A stretch of 17,879 bases of DNA from an uncultured Traorella sp. (GTDB lineage Bacteria > Bacillota_I > Bacilli_A > Erysipelotrichales > Erysipelotrichaceae), in assembly GCA_945938205.1 (NCBI GenBank), contig CAMEUL010000004.1, forward strand, positions 1-17,879, read 5' to 3'. Below are positions 1 to 7,464 of the stretch, one piece after another; the first letter of the stretch is position 1; each line of letters opens with the position of its first letter. The notes beneath the pieces are model-generated. The model ran no database searches, had not been told where the DNA came from, and worked only from the letters and a program-made list of their open reading frames with translations. A program made the translations under genes and the position numbers.

Positions 1-1
1 C

Positions 2-283
2 AAACATGTCAATATCAATCTTCAGAAATTTGCGGATAGCACAGAACCACTAGATGAAGGCTGTGACTGTCCGACATGTAAAGCCGGTTGGACCAGAGGT
101 TCACTTCGCGTTTTGATGAAATCACAGGATCAAAATGAAAAACAGAAGTATTTCAATCTTGCATCCATGCACAATCTTCGTTTCATTATTCGTTTAACCG
201 AAGAAGCACGAGAAGCAATTCTCAATGGTACTTTTGAAAAGTACAAAGAAAACTTTTTGAAGAATTATTATCGAAAACCTTAA
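2..283 (+). CDS. tgt: tRNA-guanine transglycosylase, C-terminal part (5' end outside window)
   Basis: This is the last 93 codons of queuine/preQ1 tRNA-ribosyltransferase, which exchanges guanine 34 for a queuosine precursor in tRNAs with GUN anticodons. The visible part starts KHVNINLQKFADST and carries the zinc site of the family: CDCPTC (Cys21, Cys23 and Cys26 of the fragment), followed by the ligand His57 in NLASMHNLRF. The Cys-to-His spacing is about five residues longer than I recall for the usual Bacillus-type enzyme, a small insertion before the last zinc ligand. The tail after the His is ordinary for the family. The gene enters from the left edge, so the catalytic barrel and start are not visible. 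It ends in TAA, with a terminator hairpin overlapping the stop codon, so it is the last gene of its transcript. Confidence 0.93.
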   Translation, partial: KHVNINLQKFADSTEPLDEGCDCPTCKAGWTRGSLRVLMKSQDQNEKQKYFNLASMHNLRFIIRLTEEAREAILNGTFEKYKENFLKNYYRKP

Positions 284-307
284 CTTACCGAAATGGTAAG
301 TTTTTTT
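282..307 (+). terminator. Rho-independent terminator after tgt
   Basis: Perfect 8-bp stem AACTTACC / GGTAAGTT with a 5-nt loop (GAAAT), running into a T tract at 299-307. It overlaps the last two bases of the tgt stop codon and separates tgt from the buk promoter. Confidence 0.8.
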
Positions 308-315
308 ACGAAACT

Positions 316-344
316 TTGAAGTCATGAACATATCGGTGTATAAT
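316..344 (+). promoter_or_regulatory. Predicted sigma-A promoter of buk
   Basis: A -35 element TTGAAG (316-321) and a perfect -10 TATAAT (339-344) are separated by 17 nt. They lie between the tgt terminator and the buk ribosome binding site (AAAGGCGG, 363-370). Start of transcription is expected near 351, giving a leader of about 25 nt. Confidence 0.65.
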
Positions 345-376
345 GTGGAAGTCTCTATAAGAAAGGCGGAAGTCTT

Positions 377-1468
377 ATGAAAAACTATCATATCCTTGTC
401 ATCAATCCAGGATCAACCTCTACCAAATTATCCTACTACATCAATGAAGAGCATCAGTTTACTTGTGATGTTTTTCATGATTCTTCTATTTTAAAAACTT
501 TCCCAACCATTAATGATCAATTAGATTATCGCATGGAAGTTGTTAATCAGTTTCTCAAAGAGCATGATATTCAACATCTAGATGCGATTGCCTGTCGAGG
601 AGGTGCCAGCTATTCTGTTGTGAGCGGTACGTATGAAGTCAATGATTTATTGATTCAAGATACCAAAGAAGCCAAAGGTGGATTGTATCATTCTTCCATG
701 CTAGGAGTTCAGATGGCTCAACAGATTCAAAGAAAATATGACTGCAAAGTCTTTATGAGTGATCCTACAGTCGTGGATGAGTATTCAGATTTAGCACGTG
801 TTACCGGTATAGATGGCATTTACCGAAGATCCATTTGTCATGCGCTAAATCTCAAAGCCGTTGCGAAAAAATATGCTCAGTCATTAAATCGTCCTTATGA
901 AGATCTCAATCTCATCGTTTGTCATATCGATGGCGGTATTACCATCACAGCCCATCAGTATGGTAAAATGATCGATGGCAATGATGGAGGTGGAGGAGAA
1001 GGTCCTTTTACTCCTACAAGAATGGGATCTATGGCAATTAGTGATGTCATCCACTATTTATGGGATCTTTCAAGGGAGGAAATGTTGAATCTTTGCAGTG
1101 TTACAGGTGGCTTATCCAATTATTTTGGCACATCTAATGCGGATGTCATTCATCAAAAAGTGGAACAAAACGATCCTAAAGCAACACTTGTCTGGAATGC
1201 TATGATATATCAAGTGGCTAAGCAAATCGGAGCTATGAGCACGGTCTTATGTGGTCATGTGGATGGCATTGTTTTAACAGGAGGTTTATTACGATTTTCA
1301 GATGTAAGTGAGCAAATTAAAGATAGATGTGGTTGGATTGCTCCGATTGCTCTTTATCCGGGTGAATATGAACAGGAAGCCCTGGCAAAGAATGCCCTTG
1401 AAGTTTTAAAGGGTGAAAAACAAGCCATGATCTATACAGGAAAACCAGTATGGGATCACTTTGAATAG
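377..1468 (+). CDS. buk: Butyrate kinase
   Basis: 363-residue member of the acetate/butyrate kinase (ASKHA) family, catalysing reversible phosphoryl transfer between butyryl phosphate and ADP in the cytoplasm. The phosphate-binding motif INPGSTSTK is at residues 9-17. A second glycine-rich nucleotide-site segment, VCHIDGGITITAH, lies near residue 180-193, and the active-site loop GGEGPFTPTR is near residue 210-220. Length is close to the usual 355-360. The ATG is preceded by AAAGGCGG at good spacing and by its own promoter. It is not next to phosphotransbutyrylase (ptb), its common partner, so the acyl-phosphate source must come from elsewhere, or the enzyme may act on branched-chain or other short acids. 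The loop has an extra run of glycines (DGNDGGGGEGPF). The family is certain; the exact substrate is inferred. Confidence 0.88.
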   Translation: MKNYHILVINPGSTSTKLSYYINEEHQFTCDVFHDSSILKTFPTINDQLDYRMEVVNQFLKEHDIQHLDAIACRGGASYSVVSGTYEVNDLLIQDTKEAKGGLYHSSMLGVQMAQQIQRKYDCKVFMSDPTVVDEYSDLARVTGIDGIYRRSICHALNLKAVAKKYAQSLNRPYEDLNLIVCHIDGGITITAHQYGKMIDGNDGGGGEGPFTPTRMGSMAISDVIHYLWDLSREEMLNLCSVTGGLSNYFGTSNADVIHQKVEQNDPKATLVWNAMIYQVAKQIGAMSTVLCGHVDGIVLTGGLLRFSDVSEQIKDRCGWIAPIALYPGEYEQEALAKNALEVLKGEKQAMIYTGKPVWDHFE

Positions 1469-1815
1469 ACATAGATTTTATATTTGTGGATTTTTTCTTT
1501 TGCTTTTTCGATGCCTAATTTACTTTCATTGAGTTGAATTCGAAAAAAAACACAGTTGATTTTAGAATACAAATTGATAATTAATATATAATGTATCACA
1601 GTCAGGAAAAAAAACTTACCATATCTGATAATACCAATATGTTTGAAAATCAAATCATTCACGATTTTCTGACTAATGAAGTTACTTTTAATTTCATCGA
1701 ATACTATTATTCAAGATCTAGTGGTGGACCAACTGAATAAGAAATTATCACAAAATAATTATAAAAAAAAGTGATTCGTAAAGAAAATCGAGACAATTGA
1801 TTTTACTAGCTCATA
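1469..1815. other. Intergenic region with a possible gene remnant
   Basis: About 350 nt of very AT-rich DNA between buk and the convergent DUF362 operon. No strong hairpin terminator for buk is visible. On the + strand a 49-codon reading frame (ATG 1591, alternative ATG 1639, stop TAA 1738-1740) ends in EYYYSRSSGGPTE. The SRSSGGP part resembles the segment just before the GGQ motif of ArfB/release-factor-like hydrolases (SRSSGPGGQ), but the frame stops there. No ribosome binding site stands in front of either ATG. It may be a degraded 5' fragment or chance similarity. Confidence 0.3.
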
Positions 1816-1840
1816 TTAAAAGACCATCCACTGGATGATC
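1816..1840 (-). terminator. Rho-independent terminator of the DUF362 operon
   Basis: Read on the - strand: GATCATCC, loop AGT, GGATGGTC (one G-U pair), then TTTT. It starts 7 nt after the TAA of the DUF362 gene. Confidence 0.75.
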
Positions 1841-1846
1841 TTCTTC

Positions 1847-2725
1847 TTAAAACTGAATGGTCTTCAGTTCGATCAATTCATATTCTCTGTTACCTACACC
1901 AAGCTTAGCTGCTGCTTCAACCGTGTGTACGCCATTTCTGGATTCAATTCTTTCAATCAAATGTCCTTTATTTGGATCATCACTGTTGTAAACCATATCC
2001 AAACATGCCTGATCCAAGGCTACTGGATCTAGAGATGAGAGAATACCAATATCATTGACCTTTGGATCTTCTGCTTCAGCACAGCAATCACAATCCACGG
2101 ACATGTTTTTCATCACATTGACAAAAGCAATTTTGCCTTTGTAGGCTTCCATAATGGATTTGCTGGCATCTGCCATAGCTTCTAAGAAAGCGTCATGATT
2201 TGCTGTCCAGATTTTTTCCTTTTCACCGGCTCCATGAATATAGGCTTTTCCTTGAGAAGAAGCCAATCCGATGGATATATTCTTCAGTGCTCCACCAAAG
2301 CCACCCATTGGATGTCCTTTAAAATGAGAGAGAACTAACATAGAATCATAATTTTTCATATGTGAACCAACATAGTTCTTATCAATCTGAAGTCCGCCTT
2401 CAATCGGTAATACGTCATCAGCCTCTTCATCCAGAATATCCACTTTCGCAATTTCTGTCCAACCATGCAGTTTCATCGTTTCCCAATGAGCTTCTGTAGT
2501 ATTTCTTTTTCCTTCATAGGCCGTGTTACATTCCACAATCGTGCCATTCACATGTTCAATGACATCTTTCATAAAACTAGGACGAAGGAAGTTCTGATTG
2601 CCGACTTCCCCTGAATGAAGTTTGATGGCAACATTTCCTTCTAAATCAGCCTGTAATACCTCAACCATACGAACCATTGCCTGCGGTGTAATAACTCTTG
2701 TGAAATAAACTTTTGATTTTTCCAT
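1847..2725 (-). CDS. DUF362 domain-containing protein
   Basis: 292-residue protein with the DUF362 signature: MEKSKVYFTR at the N terminus, NVAIKLHSGEVG near residue 30-41, VLSHFKGHPMGGFGGALKN near residue 131-150, a CDCC cysteine cluster near residue 212-215, and a C-terminal segment (DPVALDQACLDMV) typical of the family. Members are often described as iron-sulfur proteins, but the biochemical role is unknown. This short form lacks the 2x[4Fe-4S] ferredoxin domain seen in longer members. The ATG is preceded by GAAAGGA, which overlaps the stop of the upstream kinase gene. It is the last gene of a three-gene operon and is followed by a clear terminator. I cannot assign a reaction. Confidence 0.82.
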   Translation of the reverse strand: MEKSKVYFTRVITPQAMVRMVEVLQADLEGNVAIKLHSGEVGNQNFLRPSFMKDVIEHVNGTIVECNTAYEGKRNTTEAHWETMKLHGWTEIAKVDILDEEADDVLPIEGGLQIDKNYVGSHMKNYDSMLVLSHFKGHPMGGFGGALKNISIGLASSQGKAYIHGAGEKEKIWTANHDAFLEAMADASKSIMEAYKGKIAFVNVMKNMSVDCDCCAEAEDPKVNDIGILSSLDPVALDQACLDMVYNSDDPNKGHLIERIESRNGVHTVEAAAKLGVGNREYELIELKTIQF

Positions 2726-2737
2726 ATCTTTTTCCTT

Positions 2738-3328
2738 TCATTTTCCATTCAGTTGGAAACAAAGCTGACACTTTTCTTTGATCTGACAAGTTTCAAAATA
2801 AACCTCTTCCAGCGGGATCCATTTTGACTGAAAGATTTTCAGCATTTCTTCCCCATTCCGTTTTCTGATTCTCTCCATCTGTTTTTCTGGATTGACATCC
2901 AGAAAAATGCTTAAATCATAATATGAATTCAAGGATGGATGCATACTGTAGGAACCTTCTATAATAAAGATGGATCCTGATTTCATTGTAAGCCTATCTG
3001 TCAGTTTCTGCAACCTGCAATCATATTTCTGATAAGAAATTTCCTTATTATTTTTCATGGGAATCAGCACTTCTTTTTCAAAACGCTCATGATCAATATT
3101 TTCACCTGGTTCACTGTATCTTTCTAAAGTTCTTTGATGCGGCTGCAGAAAAAAGTCATCCATATGAATCACATCACAGGATAGCTGTTTAGCTAGAGCT
3201 TGTGCTAACGTTGTCTTACCGGCCGTACACCTGCCATCAATAGCAATCAGAAATGGTTTATCTTTGTTCTCATGTGATATATTCTGATGAATGATTTTAA
3301 TGGCTTGTGCTATAGAATACTGTTGCAT
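2738..3328 (-). CDS. Uridine-kinase-like P-loop NTPase
   Basis: 196-residue protein of the uridine kinase/phosphoribulokinase-like P-loop family, predicted to phosphorylate a nucleoside or other small substrate in the cytoplasm. The Walker A motif GRCTAGKTT is at residues 32-40 after a beta strand (FLIAIDG). The acidic motif VIHMDDFFLQ follows at about 54-63, as in uridine kinase (DDFY/F). IFIIEGSYSMHP near 120-131 is the usual Walker-B-like strand, and an R-x-R-K-R lid region is near 152-158. It is slightly shorter than true Udk (about 205-210). The C terminus holds CQIKEKCQLC, an unusual Cys cluster. Start ATG has AGAGGTG 6-7 nt upstream. The stop is TGA and the DUF362 ATG lies 12 nt downstream in the same frame. 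Exact substrate unknown. Confidence 0.75.
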   Translation of the reverse strand: MQQYSIAQAIKIIHQNISHENKDKPFLIAIDGRCTAGKTTLAQALAKQLSCDVIHMDDFFLQPHQRTLERYSEPGENIDHERFEKEVLIPMKNNKEISYQKYDCRLQKLTDRLTMKSGSIFIIEGSYSMHPSLNSYYDLSIFLDVNPEKQMERIRKRNGEEMLKIFQSKWIPLEEVYFETCQIKEKCQLCFQLNGK

Positions 3329-3365
3329 ATCATCACCTCTTACTTCATGCTTTTCGAATGTACAC

Positions 3366-4028
3366 TCAACAATACTGGATCAACTCATGATATCTTTTTG
3401 AATCATAAAGAACATCCTCTAATTCTTTAGATCCATCATCATAATGAATCATGAATCTAACTGTATAGATTTCTGTTCTCTGTGTCAAACTGCTTCCAAG
3501 CATACTATGAAACAATTTATTTTTATCCGTTAGCGAATATCCTAAAACCGCTCCAAAAAAACCGCCCTTGTTTTTATAAGTAGTGGCATGTTCAAGCAAT
3601 TCTACAACCACTATTTTACGGTTTTCTAATCGCTCTAATTCAGCAAGTTTTGCTTTCTTTTTTGCTATTCCTTTTGGACTATAAAAAAAGTGATGTATGA
3701 AATATCCAAGTATTTCAAAAGAAAGTGCTGGCAAAAGCCCTATATATGGAACTCCACTTATCAGTATAAGCATCAAAGCGAGCAAAATTACAATATATGT
3801 CCATCCTTGAATAAACCAAAGATAAGACTTATGAATACGATTCAAATAAGAAATATATTCTTTCCTAAAAAAAGAAAAGAAAGGTAATGCAATTCCCAAA
3901 AAGATGATGCCTACAAGGAAACCAGGAGTAAACAGCAGTATCACGCCAATAAACGCCACCAGACCACCGATAATATTCAAAAGAAATATGAATACTTTTT
4001 CAACAAATTTATATTTGCTTTCTTTCAT
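3366..4028 (-). CDS. Integral membrane protein of unknown function
   Basis: 220 residues that I do not recognise as a named family. The first half is membrane-embedded, with about four hydrophobic segments at roughly residues 10-30, 31-50, 68-90 and 91-113, paired as two hairpins. The second half (about 120-220) is soluble and probably cytoplasmic, starting with a basic KKKAKLAELERLENRK helix and continuing as a mixed beta region (VRFMIHYDDGSKELEDVLYDS) that looks like a small domain for binding or sensing. A GAGGG ribosome binding site lies 6 nt before the ATG. It is the first gene of the - strand operon and is 37 nt from the kinase gene. It diverges from the permease gene across a 161-nt spacer. 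Confidence 0.7.
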   Translation of the reverse strand: MKESKYKFVEKVFIFLLNIIGGLVAFIGVILLFTPGFLVGIIFLGIALPFFSFFRKEYISYLNRIHKSYLWFIQGWTYIVILLALMLILISGVPYIGLLPALSFEILGYFIHHFFYSPKGIAKKKAKLAELERLENRKIVVVELLEHATTYKNKGGFFGAVLGYSLTDKNKLFHSMLGSSLTQRTEIYTVRFMIHYDDGSKELEDVLYDSKRYHELIQYC

Positions 4029-4141
4029 GGAATCCCTCTTCTATAATGGTTGTTTTGATCATTTTCACTTGATTGTGTATTTTATTATATCACAATTCAG
4101 ACCTGCAATTTGGATTTCATATATTTATTTATTTTAATATG

Positions 4142-4157
4142 GTACTATTTCTAGTAC
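4142..4157. promoter_or_regulatory. Inverted repeat in front of the amino-acid permease gene
   Basis: GTACTA-TTTC-TAGTAC, perfect 6-bp arms, 33 nt upstream of the permease start in the divergent spacer 4029-4189. Possible -10 hexamers (TACAAT 4155-4160, TACTAT 4160-4165) overlap or follow it, but no good -35 is visible. It may be an operator for the permease. On the opposite strand a TATAAT (4084-4089) could serve the membrane protein operon. Confidence 0.3.
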
Positions 4158-4189
4158 AATACTATAAACAATACTTAAGGAGATTCCTC

Positions 4190-5533
4190 ATGAATGAAAA
4201 CAAAGACATCACAACAAAATATGGTTTAGTCACTGCCGTTACCATGATTATCGGTATTTGTATCGGATCTGGGATATTCTTTAAAAGTGATAATGTTTTA
4301 GTAGCTACCGGAGGAAATATCTTATTAGGAGTCATTTCTTTTGTTTTAGCTGCCATTTCCATAGTTTTTGGATGTCTTACAATCGGTGAACTGGCTACAC
4401 GTACTGATAAAGTAGGTGGATTGATTACATATGCGGAAAGCTTCATTAATCAGAAAGTAGCCTGTGCTATGGGCTGGTTCCAGGCTTTTATCTATTATCC
4501 AACTATTTCAAGTGTCGTGGCTTGGATAATTGGTGTATATATCAATATTTTATTCAATCTTCAAGCAAGTCTGGAATTTGAAATAATCGTTGGCTATGTC
4601 TTTTTGGTAATATGTTTTGTTTACAATATTCTTTTACCAAAATTTGGTGCTTTCATTCAAAACAGTACGACATTGATCAAGTTATTGCCTTTATTTGCTT
4701 TAGGTATTTTAGGAATGGTATTTGGTGATCCAATCAGCGGCTTATCAAATATTGACACTAACGTTTTGGCGGGTACAGGATGGATTTCTGCTTTAGGTCC
4801 CATTGCTTACTCATTTGATGGTTGGATCGTTTCGACTTCTATCTCACACGAAGTAAAAGACGCCAAAAAGAATATGCCAAAAGCACTAATGTTGGGACCT
4901 CTCATTATTTTAGGTATTTATATCTTATATTTTGTTGGTGTTTCCTGTTATATTGGTCCTGATACCGTTATGGCTTTAGGAGATGCTCATGTGAGTCTAG
5001 CAGCAGAAAATCTGTTGGGCCCAACTTTCAGTAAATTGATCTTGATCATTATTATTATCTCCGTCATGGGAACTGTCAATGGATTAGTAATAGGCTATAT
5101 TCGTATTCCTTACTCTCTTTCTATTCGTCAAGGGATGTTCCCTTTTTCTAAATATTTGAGTAAAATAGATGATCGTTTTCAAATGCCGATCCATTCTGCA
5201 CTTTGCTGTTTAATAATTTGTACTTTGTGGATGATCGTTCATTATTTATGTACAAAATACAACTTATTGTTTAACAGTGATATTTCTGAAGGATCTGTAG
5301 CAATATCTTATTTACTCTATATTCTGTTATATGTGAAAGTGATCAAGATGTATCGAAGCAAAGAAATCAAAAGCAAGTTTAAAGGAATGGTCTGTCCAGT
5401 ATTAGCCATTGTGGGTTCCATTATTATTTTGTCGGGTGGTATCCAAAATAAGCTGTTTATTTTATATTTGGTTCTATCTGTTTTACTGTTTCTTTATTCA
5501 CTGCATTATTATGAAAAAAATAAGAAAGCTTAA
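4190..5533 (+). CDS. APC-superfamily amino-acid permease
   Basis: 447-residue polytopic membrane protein of the amino acid-polyamine-organocation superfamily, similar in layout to LAT/SteT-type exchangers and predicted to have 12 transmembrane helices. The unwound TM1 substrate motif IGICIGSGIFF is near residue 19-29. TM2/TM3 carry the conserved FGCLTIGELA and GGLITYAE segments, and TM6 has the SFDGW motif expected for this fold. The reading frame extends upstream to 4073. The ATG at 4190 is chosen because TAAGGAG sits 7 nt before it and the family N terminus (KYGLVTAVTMIIG) follows at once. It stands alone as a transcription unit. Its stop codon overlaps the stop of the convergent cyclase-like pseudogene by 3 nt. 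Substrate (Ser, Thr, aromatic or other) cannot be read from sequence. Confidence 0.87.
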   Translation: MNENKDITTKYGLVTAVTMIIGICIGSGIFFKSDNVLVATGGNILLGVISFVLAAISIVFGCLTIGELATRTDKVGGLITYAESFINQKVACAMGWFQAFIYYPTISSVVAWIIGVYINILFNLQASLEFEIIVGYVFLVICFVYNILLPKFGAFIQNSTTLIKLLPLFALGILGMVFGDPISGLSNIDTNVLAGTGWISALGPIAYSFDGWIVSTSISHEVKDAKKNMPKALMLGPLIILGIYILYFVGVSCYIGPDTVMALGDAHVSLAAENLLGPTFSKLILIIIIISVMGTVNGLVIGYIRIPYSLSIRQGMFPFSKYLSKIDDRFQMPIHSALCCLIICTLWMIVHYLCTKYNLLFNSDISEGSVAISYLLYILLYVKVIKMYRSKEIKSKFKGMVCPVLAIVGSIIILSGGIQNKLFILYLVLSVLLFLYSLHYYEKNKKA

Positions 5534-6459
5534 ACAATTTCTAATCTACAGTTATCACTTATATCAGAAAAAAGGATGTTTTCATCCTTTTTTAGTGTCA
5601 CACGAATACAAGCTGAAATACTTTCATAAATGATTTTATCCATTTTCCCATCTACGGGTGCATTTAATTCATGAGCATTTTCATAATATGATTGAATATC
5701 TAAAGTATAGGATTTTCTTTGCAAACGAATATGTAGATTTTTATCAGATACTTCATTTCGAATGATTCTCGCATGATTATAAGTTGCAAATCTGTATTCT
5801 TTTTTATCGATTATCAAAATACATAAAAATCCTCTAAAATTTAATATTTTGAAAGGAATCTCTGCGATGGAAAGCATAAAACTGGCATTTGAATGCATAA
5901 AATGATTTCCTTGACACCAAACATAAGATTTCGGAAAAGAACATCCTCAATCTTTTTCAATATAGCCAATACCATTTTCAAATTCAATTCTATTTTCATT
6001 TAAATCGATATGTCCACAAATAGAATTACGCATACATAAAATCGCATGATTGCATTCCATAAAAGGAATATAGGAAAAGGGTCCCATTATATTGGGTTGA
6101 AACCCATTTTTTTGAATATTTTGATGATTGTTGTATTGAAGTGCTCCTTGTACTTTCAGATCTTGCTTTTTATCTTCTATGTCTAGGATGATTCCTCTTT
6201 TAGAAAATACATTATTTTTAATTTGTATGAAAAAAGGATGAACATGAAAAATAAAGTCTTGTAGTTCATAGTTTACATAATAGGACTGATGATTTGTAAT
6301 GATCTGAATAAATGCTTTCCTTTCTTTGTCATTGATATGTATACCAGGTATAAAAGAAATGACTTCTTCAGCATTACTGTTTTTAAAGTACCAACCTTCA
6401 AAATAATTCTTGTTTTTAGTTAAGTACTTTTCTCCTTGAAAAGATTCTGGATTTTTCAT
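5530..6459 (-). pseudogene. Tocopherol-cyclase-family protein gene interrupted by an in-frame TGA
   Basis: Two adjacent reading frames are one gene. The first 170 codons (6459-5950) have family features: YFEGWYFK near residue 19-26, SFIPGIHI, FIQIITN, GPFSYIPFMECNHAILCM and the end ENGIGYIEKD. A TGA follows at 5949-5947. The same frame then continues without a break as GCSFPKSYVWCQGNHF and into SFMLSIAEIPF, RFATYNHARI and the C terminus RLEIV. Family members read IEKDWG at the break, so TGA replaces the conserved Trp (TGG). Total length with readthrough is about 309 residues, normal for the family. Two more positions (Cys for the usual Arg after WG, Cys in VWCQ) also look drifted. The 5' side has a TTGACA box (6530-6535) but only a weak ribosome binding site. 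Function of bacterial members is unclear. Confidence 0.82.
5568..5593 (+). terminator. Terminator of the permease gene, lying inside the opposing pseudogene
   Basis: Perfect 11-bp stem AAAAAAGGATG / CATCCTTTTTT with a TTTT loop, 35 nt after the permease stop. It is symmetrical, so it can fold and present a U tract on both strands. It sits within the coding sequence for the last 20 or so residues of the convergent cyclase-like gene. Confidence 0.85.
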
Positions 6460-6507
6460 ATTTCTAGTTTATCCAAAAATAGATGATTTATCTTTTTTAA
6501 TTAAGCG

Positions 6508-6535
6508 ATTAACATATAAAAGTAGTTATTGTCAA
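6508..6535 (-). promoter_or_regulatory. Possible promoter of the cyclase-like pseudogene
   Basis: Read on the - strand: a perfect -35 TTGACA (6535-6530), 16-nt spacer, then a poor -10 GTTAAT (6513-6508). No better -10 is present, so promoter strength is doubtful. Confidence 0.35.
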
Positions 6536-6611
6536 GTAATTACGAGAAGAATAAAAAGCTGAATAACTGACATATTTAACATAAAGAGAATTCTTGCTTC
6601 TTGTAATTAAA

Positions 6612-6656
6612 ATGAAAAATGCTTCCACCCCCCCTTTTATATGGGCTTGAGAAGCA
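6612..6656 (-). terminator. Terminator at the end of the PTS/murQ operon
   Basis: Read on the - strand: TGCTTC, then an internal region with CCC facing a run of seven G, then GAAGCA followed by TTTTTCATTTT. It lies about 80 nt after the stop of the last operon gene (6739). The spacer 6460-6738 otherwise holds no gene that I can support. Confidence 0.6.
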
Positions 6657-6738
6657 CGATATTTCACTAAAATTGGAGTGTGTATTTTAAGGGTACTAAT
6701 AATTTCGTATTAACATACTATCTGATAATCGTCTCCTT

Positions 6739-7413
6739 TTAGTATTCTTTTAATTTATTTAAATCTAAGTTACATTCTTTTATGATACTATCATAGATTG
6801 TATTTTTTACGAATGGTTCAGCTAATTTCAAACATTCTTTTGCTTTGTCATCCTTCGAATGATCGTGATACAATTTCGCACATCTGAAATAACTGATTCC
6901 TTTTGTTAAACCATTTTGATGTTTCAGTTTTTCTTTTAATGTTTTAATTTGGCCATAATCATGTTCAATATAGATTTTATAAATCAGTTCACTTTCTTCT
7001 AATATATCTTGTTTTTTAGTATTATTCTTTAGCATTTTTTCTATTTCTGATTTCGCTTTTTCTGCCTTTTCTTGATTATGATGCAATGCATAGTATGAGA
7101 GTTTCTTTGTATTATAGTCTAATTTTTCTCCTTTTGTTAAATATGCATTTTCTAATAAGTCGAAATATTCTTCTATTTTTTTATGATCATTCAACATCAA
7201 GTATCCATTTAATTTTAACTGCGCAATAGATTCTTTTCTCAATATCCAATGAAAATGTTTATTTTCAAGTAGTTCTAAATATAGTGATGGATTTTGTTCT
7301 ATATAAAGAATTTGATCCAATTTTTCCAGTGTTTTTTTTCTTAGCTTTTCTAATAATAATACAAAAGAAACAATGAGTATCAGAATCAGAAACATCCATA
7401 CATATTTATTCAT
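6739..7413 (-). CDS. Membrane-anchored helical-repeat protein at the end of the PTS operon
   Basis: 224 residues, family not recognised. One N-terminal transmembrane helix (about residues 5-22, rich in Leu/Ile/Val, followed by KLRKK) would place the rest in the cytoplasm by the positive-inside rule. The remainder is almost all alpha helix with a TPR-like pattern (SYYALHHNQEKAEKAKSEI near 106-124, YFRCAKLYHDHSKDDKAKECLKLAE near 174-198), suggesting a scaffold for protein contacts. AAGGAG stands 6 nt before the ATG. It follows EIID by 51 nt that contain a hairpin, so it may be made in smaller amounts than the PTS proteins. Its position suggests a link to the transporter, but no function can be read from the sequence. 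Confidence 0.7.
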   Translation of the reverse strand: MNKYVWMFLILILIVSFVLLLEKLRKKTLEKLDQILYIEQNPSLYLELLENKHFHWILRKESIAQLKLNGYLMLNDHKKIEEYFDLLENAYLTKGEKLDYNTKKLSYYALHHNQEKAEKAKSEIEKMLKNNTKKQDILEESELIYKIYIEHDYGQIKTLKEKLKHQNGLTKGISYFRCAKLYHDHSKDDKAKECLKLAEPFVKNTIYDSIIKECNLDLNKLKEY

Positions 7414-7427
7414 AATTCTCCTTTATT

Positions 7428-7459
7428 AAAAGGCCTTAACGATTGATTGTCAAGGCCTT
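7428..7459 (-). terminator. Intercistronic hairpin between EIID and the helical-repeat gene (attenuator or processing site)
   Basis: Read on the - strand: AAGGCCTTGAC, 8-nt loop, GTTAAGGCCTT (11 bp with one G-U), then only TT more before AATAAAGGAG. The U tract is short, so partial termination or protection of the upstream mRNA is more likely than a full stop. Confidence 0.5.
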
Positions 7460-7464
7460 AATGT

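Noticed and set aside
1847..3328. Kinase and DUF362 genes as one gene split by TGA, since both are in the same frame with four codons between
   Set aside because: Both halves are full-length family members, and a GAAAGGA ribosome binding site precedes the DUF362 ATG. The shared frame has a one-in-three chance.
4073..4189. Upstream extension of the permease to an ATG at 4073
   Set aside because: The extra 39 residues are not family-like, and the ATG at 4190 has a strong ribosome binding site.
5947..5949. TGA read as Trp through an altered genetic code
   Set aside because: TGA ends other good genes here (murQ, where it overlaps the EIIB start; the uridine-kinase-like gene; the membrane protein gene), and Trp is otherwise TGG. 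A single mutation is the simpler explanation.
5947..5949. TGA as a selenocysteine codon
   Set aside because: The family has Trp, not Cys or Sec, at this position, and I see no convincing SECIS-like stem-loop directly downstream.
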